From Betaproteobacteria bacterium (GTDB lineage: Bacteria > Pseudomonadota > Gammaproteobacteria > Burkholderiales > SG8-41): a stretch of 33,268 bases of DNA. The notes beneath the pieces were generated by a model. It made no database searches and was not told where the DNA came from. It saw nothing but the letters and a program-made list of their open reading frames with translations. Where the stretch lies: NCBI GenBank assembly GCA_023266235.1, contig JAHFRL010000041.1, positions 1-33,268 on the forward strand, written 5' to 3'. Made by a program: the position numbers and the translations under genes. Each line of letters begins with the position of its first letter. Within the stretch, counting starts at the first letter, position 1. Below are positions 1 to 6,237 of the stretch, one piece after another.

Positions 1-97
1 TGTGGTGCCTGAGCCACGCGCCGAACCGGGCGATATGGCGGTTCTCGTTGATCGCGGCGTGGCTCGGCAGGTATTTCCTGAAAAACTTGCGGGGCAT
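1..97 (-). CDS. DUF2062 domain protein, N-terminal fragment (runs off the left edge)
   Basis: The minus strand reads ATG at 97-95 and stays open to base 1, giving 32 codons that begin MPRKFFRKYLPSHAAINENR and continue through HIARFGAWLRHH. This basic N-terminus is what I recall for DUF2062 proteins of betaproteobacteria: small membrane proteins of unknown function that often sit head-to-head with comEC, as here. Only the cytoplasmic N-terminal stretch is present; the hydrophobic domain expected next lies outside the window. No strong Shine-Dalgarno sequence is visible upstream. The frame and start are seen directly; the family is assigned from recalled sequence similarity and context. Confidence 0.72.
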   Translation of the reverse strand, partial: MPRKFFRKYLPSHAAINENRHIARFGAWLRHH

Positions 98-198
98 GAA
101 GGGCCGGCCTGAAAAGGGTAGATATTGTATCGAAAATCGTCTCTCGACCGGCCTTCTCGTGCGTTAAGCCATGGATACCTTTGCACAGTGGGTCGTTC

Positions 199-2592
199 AT
201 GCGTCTTTATGTCATCGGCTTCGCCGCCGGCGTGTGGTGGCTGCAGGTGCAGCCGCGATTGCCGCCGCCGCACTGGTTCTGGCTCGCCGCGCCGCTCGCG
301 TGCCTGGCGCTGCTCGCAGCGCGGACGCCGCCGTCGTTGCGCATGACGCGGCGCGCGTTGGCGGCGGTGTGCTGCTTCGCGTGCGGGTTCCTGTGGGCGG
401 CGTGGCTCGCCGGGCAGCGCCTTGCCGATGCGCTGCCCGCAGAGTGGGAAGGGCCGGACATCCAGCTCGTCGGTGTCGTCGCGGCCCTGCCGCAGCCGTA
501 CGAGCGCAGCCTGCGCTTCGAGTTCGATGTCGAGCGCGTGCTGACGCCGCAGGCCGCGGTTCCCGCGCATATTGCATTGTCGTGGTGGGGAAGCCCGGCG
601 CGCGACGACAAGCCGGCGACGTTTCCCGAGCTGCATGCGGGCGAGCGCTGGCAGCTTACCGTGCGGCTGCGGCGGCCGCACGGCACGCTCAATCCGCACG
701 GTTTCGATTACGAAGCATGGCTGCTCGAACGCAATATCCGCGCTACCGGTTATATCCGGCCCGGCGGCGGCAGCAGGCGATTAGATACACTGGTAATGCG
801 GCCGCAGTATCTCGTCGAGCGCGTGCGTGAAGCGGTCCGCAGCCGCATCCAGACCTCGCTTGCCGACGCGCCGTATGCCGGCGTGCTCGCGGCGCTCGCA
901 ATCGGCGACCAGCGCGCAATCACTCAAACACAGTGGCAGACCTTCACGCGCACCGGCGTGAATCACCTGATGAGCATCTCGGGCCTGCACGTGACGATGA
1001 TTTCGGGGCTCGCGTTCGCACTCGCCTATTACCTGTGGCGCATGAGCGCGCGGCTCACGCTCTGGCTGCCGGCACGCAAGGCGGCGGCAATTGCGGGCCT
1101 TGCTGCTGCGCTCGCCTACGCGTGGCTCGCGGGCTTCGCGGTGCCGGCACAGCGCACCGTGTATATGCTGGCCGTGGTCGCGATCGCGCTGTGGGCCGGG
1201 CGCCTGACCGCGGCATCGGTGGTATTAAGCGCAGCTCTTTTTGTCGTGCTGGCGATCGATCCGTGGGCGGTGCTCGCACCGGGGTTCTGGCTGTCGTTCG
1301 GCGCGGTGGCGCTGATTCTGCTGGTGTCGACCGGGCGCATCGCGCCGCCGCACTGGCTGACTGCATGGGCGCGCGTGCAATGGGCGGTGACGCTGGGGCT
1401 GATTCCGCTGTTGCTTGCGCTGTTCCAGCAGGTGTCGCTGGTGTCGCCGCTCGCCAATGCGATCGCTATTCCGGTCGTGAGCCTGGTCGTGGTGCCGCTG
1501 ACTTTGATTGGCGTAATGCTGCCATTCGATTTTCCGCTGCAACTCGCGCACGTGTTGATGAGAGCGTGCGCAACGCTGCTGGAGTGGATGAGCGCGCTGC
1601 CGGCGGCAATCTGGCAGCAGCACGCGCCGCCGGCGTGGACGGTGGCGGTCGCAGTGCTCGGCGTGTTGTGGCTGTTGCTGCCACGCGGTTTCCCCGCACG
1701 CTGGATCGGAACGGCGGCGCTGCTGCCGTTGTTTCTGACCGAGCCGCCGTCGCTTGCTGAAGGCGCTCTCAGGCTCACCGTGCTCGACGTCGGGCAGGGT
1801 CTTGCAGTCGTCGCGCAAACGCGCAATCACGCGTTGCTCTACGATGCCGGCCCCGCGTTTGGCCCGCAGATCGACAGCGGCAACCGCATCATCGTGCCAT
1901 ACCTGCGCGCGGTCGGCGTGCGTGTCTTGTCGGGGATGGTGGTGAGTCATGGCGACAGCGACCACAGCGGCGGCGCGGTTTCGGTGCTGCAGGCCGTGCC
2001 GGTCGGCTGGCTGCTGTCATCGCTGCCCGCTGATCATCCGCTGCAGGCGCAAGCCACATCATCGCGAAGATGCGAAGCGGGCGAGCGCTGGCAGTGGGAC
2101 GGGGTCGAGTTCGAGTTGCTGCATCCGACGCGGGAAAGCTACGCGCGTGAAAAATTGCGGAGCAATGACCGCGGCTGTGTCGTGCGTATCGGCACCGCCG
2201 GGGCGAGCGTGCTGCTGACTGCCGACATCGAGAGTAAATCAGAGCGCGAACTGCTGGCCGGCGTCGCCGACAGGCTGCGGGCGCAGGTGCTGCTGGTGCC
2301 GCATCACGGCAGCCGCACCTCGTCGTCGCCCGAGTTCGTGCAACGGGTGAACCCCGACATCGCGATCGTGACTGCCGGTTACCGCAACCGCTTCGGGCAT
2401 CCACGGGAAAACGTGCTCGACCGTTATCGCGAGCTCGGCAGCCGTATTTACCGCACCGACCACGACGGCGCGCTGTTGCTTGCGGTCGATGACGACGGCG
2501 CGGTCAGGGTGCAGCGCTATCGCGTGCTGTACCGGCGCTATTGGCATGCGCCCTTGGCCAATCCGGATCTGCTGGATGACGAGCCGCAGTAG
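199..2592 (+). CDS. comEC: DNA internalization-related competence protein ComEC/Rec2
   Basis: A 797-residue inner-membrane protein expected to form the channel through which single-stranded DNA enters during transformation. The order is typical: an N-terminal hydrophobic region plus DUF4131-type soluble part (about residues 1-210), the Competence domain with the signature HLMSISGLHVTM near residues 256-267 followed by many hydrophobic helices, and a C-terminal metallo-beta-lactamase-like domain from about residue 525. That domain carries VLDVGQG, SHGDSDH (about 583-589) and VPHHGSRTSS. The DSDH motif and the later histidines look intact, so nuclease activity is possible. I chose ATG at 199 because the longer frame begins only with TTG at 181 and MRLYVIGFAAGVWW starts a membrane segment. 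It is divergent from the DUF2062 gene and ends 2 bp from the convergent hydrolase gene. Full length for the family. Confidence 0.95.
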   Translation: MRLYVIGFAAGVWWLQVQPRLPPPHWFWLAAPLACLALLAARTPPSLRMTRRALAAVCCFACGFLWAAWLAGQRLADALPAEWEGPDIQLVGVVAALPQPYERSLRFEFDVERVLTPQAAVPAHIALSWWGSPARDDKPATFPELHAGERWQLTVRLRRPHGTLNPHGFDYEAWLLERNIRATGYIRPGGGSRRLDTLVMRPQYLVERVREAVRSRIQTSLADAPYAGVLAALAIGDQRAITQTQWQTFTRTGVNHLMSISGLHVTMISGLAFALAYYLWRMSARLTLWLPARKAAAIAGLAAALAYAWLAGFAVPAQRTVYMLAVVAIALWAGRLTAASVVLSAALFVVLAIDPWAVLAPGFWLSFGAVALILLVSTGRIAPPHWLTAWARVQWAVTLGLIPLLLALFQQVSLVSPLANAIAIPVVSLVVVPLTLIGVMLPFDFPLQLAHVLMRACATLLEWMSALPAAIWQQHAPPAWTVAVAVLGVLWLLLPRGFPARWIGTAALLPLFLTEPPSLAEGALRLTVLDVGQGLAVVAQTRNHALLYDAGPAFGPQIDSGNRIIVPYLRAVGVRVLSGMVVSHGDSDHSGGAVSVLQAVPVGWLLSSLPADHPLQAQATSSRRCEAGERWQWDGVEFELLHPTRESYAREKLRSNDRGCVVRIGTAGASVLLTADIESKSERELLAGVADRLRAQVLLVPHHGSRTSSSPEFVQRVNPDIAIVTAGYRNRFGHPRENVLDRYRELGSRIYRTDHDGALLLAVDDDGAVRVQRYRVLYRRYWHAPLANPDLLDDEPQ

Positions 2593-2594
2593 TG

Positions 2595-3383
2595 TTACAG
2601 GAATTTGCCCAATGCATCGAGCACCGCGTCGGGCTGCTCGGCCATCAGCGCGTGACCAGCGCCCTCGAGCACGACGGTTTGCGCATGCTGGAGACGCTTG
2701 ATGAGCTCGTGCGTTGCGCGCGGCGGCGTCATCTGGTCGCGGCTGCCGACGATGACCAGCGCAGGACATCGGACGCACGACGCGGCTTCGATACCGTGCA
2801 CGTAATCATTGCATGCCTTGAAGTCGGCGTAGAGCACGCCCGGCGCCTGGCGTTCCATCAGCCGCCGGTTCATGCCGAGCATCCACATGCCGGGTACGGT
2901 GTTGCCGCCGATCTGTGCGCGGCCGCTGTATGACCAGGCATTGATCATGTCGAACGCCGCGGGATCATTCGCCTCGGCCGCGATGAGCAGCGGCTCGGCA
3001 ACCGGCATCGGCGCCGAAGTGCCGAGCAGGACGAGCTTCGTAACCCGCGACGGTTGACGCGCTGCGAGTTCGAGCGCGATCAGTGAACCCATACTGTGAC
3101 CGACCACCGCGGCCTGCTCGATGCCGGCCGCATCGAGCAGGCTCGCAATCCAGTCGGCCAGCGCCTCGATCGACCCGTGTACCGGACCTGGCGTGCGGCC
3201 GTGCCCGGGCAGGTCGGGCGCGAGCACGTTGCAGCGGTGATAAGCGAAGTAGCGGCTGTGCAGCGCCCACGCGCTATGATCCTGTTCGCCGCCGTGGATG
3301 AAAACCACCGTCGGCAGCGCCGGATCAATCGCGTGGCCGGCAGTGTAGACGTAGGCGCTTTTGCCCCGCACGTCGAGTTTCAT
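2595..3383 (-). CDS. alpha/beta-fold hydrolase
   Basis: A 262-residue cytoplasmic alpha/beta hydrolase. The oxyanion-hole region HGGEQDHSAW lies near residues 30-39, the nucleophile elbow is GHSMGS with Ser97, the acid is probably Asp216 in VGSRDQMTPP, and the base is His244 in GAGHALM. The triad is complete, so the protein should be an active esterase, lipase or C-C bond hydrolase; the substrate cannot be told from sequence. It starts 6 bp after the stop of the O-acetylhomoserine sulfhydrylase-like gene on the same strand and is probably its downstream operon partner. At 262 residues without a long lid it is too short for MetX homoserine acetyltransferase, so the sulfhydrylase context does not make it MetX. 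Confidence 0.85.
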   Translation of the reverse strand: MKLDVRGKSAYVYTAGHAIDPALPTVVFIHGGEQDHSAWALHSRYFAYHRCNVLAPDLPGHGRTPGPVHGSIEALADWIASLLDAAGIEQAAVVGHSMGSLIALELAARQPSRVTKLVLLGTSAPMPVAEPLLIAAEANDPAAFDMINAWSYSGRAQIGGNTVPGMWMLGMNRRLMERQAPGVLYADFKACNDYVHGIEAASCVRCPALVIVGSRDQMTPPRATHELIKRLQHAQTVVLEGAGHALMAEQPDAVLDALGKFL

Positions 3384-3389
3384 CGCGAC

Positions 3390-4685
3390 TCATGCTTTCT
3401 GCGATGCGTAGAGCGCGCGGCTCAGGTCTTCGATCAAATCATCGGGGTCTTCGAGGCCGATCGACAGGCGGATCGTGCCTTCACTGATGCCGGCGGCTCT
3501 GAGCGCCGCTTCGTCCATGCGGTAATGGGTGGTGGACGCCGGATGGATCACGAGGGATTTGGCGTCACCGACGTTGGCGAGATGCGAAAACACGCGCAAT
3601 GTGTCGATGAAACGCCGCCCGGCAGGACGCCCGCCTTGGACAGCGAAGCTGAATACCGCGCCGCAACCTTTGGACAGCAGTTTTTGCGCGAGCGCGTGAT
3701 CGGGATGATTCGGCAGCTCGGGATAGATCACCGATTCAACCGCTTCGTGGCCGGCGAGAAACGCGACGATCCTGCGCGTGTTCTCGATATGGCGCTGCAT
3801 TCTCAGCGGCAGCGTCTCGATTCCCTGCAGGATGTGAAATGCGTTGGTCGGGCTCATGCATGCGCCGAAATCGCGCAGTCCTTCGCGCCGGGCGCGCAGC
3901 AGAAAGGCGGCCACCGTCGATTCCTCGTCGAACACCATGCCATGGAATCCGGTATACGGCTCCGACAGCAGCGGAAATTTTCCGGAGGCTTCCCAATCGA
4001 ATTTTCCGCTATCGACCAGCACGCCGCCGATGGCAACGCCGTGGCCGCCGAGAAACTTGGTCGCCGAGTGATAGAGCAGATCCGCGCCGAGTTCAAACGG
4101 CTGCATCAGGTACGGCGTGGTAAACGTCGAATCGACCAATAGTGGCAGTCCGGCGTCGTGGGCGACGGCAGCGACGCGCGGCACATCGAGCACGTCGAGG
4201 CCGGGATTGCCCAGCGTCTCGCCGAAGATGAGGCGCGTGTCGGGACGGATCGCTGCGCGGAACGCGTCGATGTCGCGCGGGTCGACGAAGGTGGTCTCGA
4301 TGCCGAAGCGCGGCAGCGTGTAATGCAGCAGGTTGTGCGAGCCGCCGTAGAGCGAGCGCGAGGCGACGATATGCGAGCCGGCGCCCAGCAGCGTCGCGAT
4401 AGCGAGGTGCAGCGCGGCCTGGCCGCTCGCGGTGGCGATCGCGCCGATGCCGCCTTCGAGCGCGGCAACCCGCTCCTCGAGCACGGCGCAGGTCGGATTC
4501 GAGATGCGCGAGTAGACGTGGCCGGCACGCTCCATGTTGAACAACGCGGCGGCCTGGTCGGTGTCCTTGAAGACGAAGCTGGTGGTCTGGTAGATCGGCG
4601 TCGCGCGCGCGCCGTACAACGGATCAGGCTGTTGGCCCGCGTGCAGGCTCAGCGTGTCGAAGCTAAAGGATTTGGGAACGGCCAT
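3390..4685 (-). CDS. metY: O-acetylhomoserine aminocarboxypropyltransferase/sulfhydrylase-like PLP enzyme
   Basis: A 431-residue Cys/Met-metabolism PLP enzyme (gamma family). It has the N-terminal FDTLSLHAGQQPDPLYGARATPIYQTTSF block characteristic of OAH sulfhydrylases (quoted here in overlapping parts: FDTLSLHAGQ, then ATPIYQTTSF), YSRISNPT near 59-66, the PLP-contacting DSTF (Asp185), and Schiff-base Lys210 in HSATKFLGGHG. Family members make homocysteine from O-acetyl-L-homoserine and sulfide, so it probably serves methionine synthesis. Length is full for MetY. ATG at 4685 is set by GGAGG at 4694-4690. Unusually, that Shine-Dalgarno and the start codon lie inside a perfect inverted repeat (4684-4708). 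The alpha/beta hydrolase follows 6 bp downstream. A related reaction, such as cystathionine gamma-synthase activity, cannot be excluded. Confidence 0.88.
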   Translation of the reverse strand: MAVPKSFSFDTLSLHAGQQPDPLYGARATPIYQTTSFVFKDTDQAAALFNMERAGHVYSRISNPTCAVLEERVAALEGGIGAIATASGQAALHLAIATLLGAGSHIVASRSLYGGSHNLLHYTLPRFGIETTFVDPRDIDAFRAAIRPDTRLIFGETLGNPGLDVLDVPRVAAVAHDAGLPLLVDSTFTTPYLMQPFELGADLLYHSATKFLGGHGVAIGGVLVDSGKFDWEASGKFPLLSEPYTGFHGMVFDEESTVAAFLLRARREGLRDFGACMSPTNAFHILQGIETLPLRMQRHIENTRRIVAFLAGHEAVESVIYPELPNHPDHALAQKLLSKGCGAVFSFAVQGGRPAGRRFIDTLRVFSHLANVGDAKSLVIHPASTTHYRMDEAALRAAGISEGTIRLSIGLEDPDDLIEDLSRALYASQKA

Positions 4686-4708
4686 GGGACCTCCACTGGA
4701 GGTCCCAT
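4684..4708 (-). promoter_or_regulatory. Perfect inverted repeat over the metY ribosome-binding site and start codon
   Basis: ATGGGACCTCCA (4684-4695), one base, then TGGAGGTCCCAT (4697-4708) are exact reverse complements. In the minus-strand mRNA this would fold into a GC-rich hairpin that hides GGAGG and the AUG of the sulfhydrylase gene. It could be a translational switch or, as DNA, an operator. The repeat is seen directly; its function is inferred. Confidence 0.6.
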
Positions 4709-4739
4709 TGTAACAAGGCGAGGGAGGGTGCCTGGAGAC

Positions 4740-5150
4740 CTAGAATTTTTTCTGCAGCGTGACGCCGGGGGCGCGCTTGGGCTGCAGGCCGAGACTGCTG
4801 CTCGGGCTCAATTCAACGATGTTCGACGAGTTCATATTGAGTCCGACCCCGATGCCCCACTCGCTTTTCTGATCGAGCGGCACGACCAGGCTCTTCGCGT
4901 CGCGGCTGTAGTTGAGACCAAACGGCAAAGCAATGCCGCTATCGACGGTGCCAACGGATTGAGGTTTGAGGCCGAGATGACTAGGCGTCAGCTTCGCGCG
5001 GAGCGTGTCCGCGTCGAGCTTGATCGGCGGATGCAGATCGGCGGGCGGCGACACGACAGTGCCCGCGTTTTGCGCGAAGGAACCCGTTGCAATCGAACCG
5101 GTGGCGAGCGTGGCCGCGGCGAGCAGCATAAGCAAACGCAAGTTGCGCAT
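4740..5150 (-). CDS. Small exported protein of unknown function
   Basis: A 136-residue frame starting at ATG with GGAGGG about 7 bases upstream on the minus strand. Residues 1-26 form a clear Sec signal peptide (MRNLRLLMLLAAATLATGS..., cleavage likely after SFA, before QNAG). The mature part is polar and glycine/serine-rich, has short alternating stretches such as WGIGVGLNMNSSNIVEL, and ends in LQKKF. A terminal phenylalanine is typical of outer-membrane proteins, but 110 residues is short for a barrel. I do not recognise a family. It lies upstream of metY on the same strand with a gap that contains the start-site hairpin. I infer a periplasmic or outer-membrane-associated protein. Confidence 0.7.
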   Translation of the reverse strand: MRNLRLLMLLAAATLATGSIATGSFAQNAGTVVSPPADLHPPIKLDADTLRAKLTPSHLGLKPQSVGTVDSGIALPFGLNYSRDAKSLVVPLDQKSEWGIGVGLNMNSSNIVELSPSSSLGLQPKRAPGVTLQKKF

Positions 5151-5475
5151 GGTGTTTGTCCCTCCGCTTACGTGCCGGGCGCTGGGTAAGGTTATAGCGA
5201 GTAGCGAACCCCGGCAGCTGAGACATTATTAGCCCTTAAGTGTGACATATTCAACAGCTACGTGAAGTCGACGGCTATTTTGCCGATCTTGTTGCCGATG
5301 CTCATACTCTCTCGCATACTAAAAACTTGTATTTTCAAGTTACTGAATATCCATTGTGACAAATGACCTTAATATGCACGGTTATGGTGCAAGCGTGCAG
5401 AACTGCTGCCGATATTGGTGGCAACAGGCGTAACGTGATAATGTTACGGCCTTTTTTCGGAGCGAGCGGCAAGGG
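5151..5475. other. AT-richer intergenic region with hairpins (325 bp)
   Basis: This gap separates the divergent small exported protein gene and the zinc-ribbon protein gene and is visibly less GC-rich than its surroundings. It holds a 6-bp inverted repeat AACTTG/CAAGTT (5324-5329 and 5336-5341), a direct repeat TTGCCGAT (two copies near 5280-5297) and a terminator-like hairpin with T6 at 5427-5457. I found no convincing protein-coding frame and no clear paired -35/-10 boxes. It probably contains the promoters of both flanking genes and possibly a short RNA. Confidence 0.5.
5427..5457 (+). terminator. Terminator-like hairpin in the leader of the zinc-ribbon protein gene
   Basis: GGCGTAAC (5427-5434), an 8-base loop, and GTTACGGCC (5443-5451) with one bulged G form a stem followed by six T (5452-5457). 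It has the form of an intrinsic terminator but sits only 18 bp before a start codon on the same strand. It could be an attenuator or the end of a short upstream transcript. Confidence 0.5.
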
Positions 5476-6234
5476 ATGAATAAATGTCCCAAATGCGGTT
5501 ACGAGCGCACACCCACCGATACCGGCACGCAGGGCACGTGCCCATCGTGCGGGCTGGTGTTCGCCAAATGGGTGAGCCGCACGCTCGGCACGACGCGCCT
5601 GCCGCGCGAGGAAAGGATGGAGGGCGCAGTTGCCGACGGCTGGTTCGCGCGTCTGGCCGCGCTGCTGACCCACGTCGAGCCGCGCACCGACCCGATCCTG
5701 TTCTGGGGCCGCGTTGCGCTGTATGCGGCGTTGCTGATCTGGGGCTGGTATTTCATCCTGCTCGATTTCCGCAGCAACGAGATCGGCCATTCGTTCATGC
5801 ACCGCGTCAACCTCGTGTTTCACGAGGCCGGGCACGTCGTATTCATCGCGTTCGGCCAGTTCATGCACGTCCTGGGCGGCAGCCTCGGCCAGCTGCTGAT
5901 GCCGGCGGCCGTGAGCGTGATGCTGGTCTACAAGAACCAGGACAATTTCGGCGGGTCTATCGGACTGTGGTGGTTCGCACAGAGTCTCATGGATCTGGCG
6001 CCCTACATCAACGACGCGCGCGATCTGCAGCTGCCGCTGCTCACCGGGCACAGCCAGGACGTGCCCGAGACCCACGACTGGGCGAACATCCTGATCGACC
6101 TCAATCTGATATATCACGAGAAGAAGATCGCGTTCGCCGCCGATGCCATGGGCACGCTGATCATGCTGCTGGCGATGGTATGGGGCGGTTACATATTGCT
6201 GCAGCAATACCGCAATCTGGAATCCGGTGATTGA
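5476..6234 (+). CDS. Membrane protein with N-terminal zinc ribbon and HEAGH metallopeptidase-like motif
   Basis: A 252-residue protein. Residues 4-25 form a four-cysteine zinc ribbon (CPKCGY...CPSCGLVF). A hydrophobic helix follows at about 76-96 (GRVALYAALLIWGWYFILL), then HEAGH at 116-120 inside a hydrophobic stretch (VNLVFHEAGHVVFIAFGQFM), and a further predicted membrane helix near the C-terminus (GTLIMLLAMVWGGYILL). HExxH in a membrane helix is the zinc site of M50 intramembrane or M48-like peptidases, but I see no certain third ligand, so activity is inferred. ATG at 5476 directly follows AAGGG; GGAG at 5459-5462 is distant. relA starts 3 bp after its stop, suggesting co-transcription. 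I do not recognise a named family beyond zinc-ribbon domain protein. Confidence 0.8.
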   Translation: MNKCPKCGYERTPTDTGTQGTCPSCGLVFAKWVSRTLGTTRLPREERMEGAVADGWFARLAALLTHVEPRTDPILFWGRVALYAALLIWGWYFILLDFRSNEIGHSFMHRVNLVFHEAGHVVFIAFGQFMHVLGGSLGQLLMPAAVSVMLVYKNQDNFGGSIGLWWFAQSLMDLAPYINDARDLQLPLLTGHSQDVPETHDWANILIDLNLIYHEKKIAFAADAMGTLIMLLAMVWGGYILLQQYRNLESGD

Positions 6235-6237
6235 TGC

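Noticed and set aside
181..198. TTG at 181 as the comEC start
   Set aside because: ATG at 199 directly precedes the first hydrophobic segment, and the six extra residues add nothing typical of the family.
2595..3383. The alpha/beta hydrolase as MetX (homoserine O-acetyltransferase)
   Set aside because: It lies beside a sulfhydrylase gene, but at 262 residues it is about 100 residues too short and lacks the long lid region of MetX.
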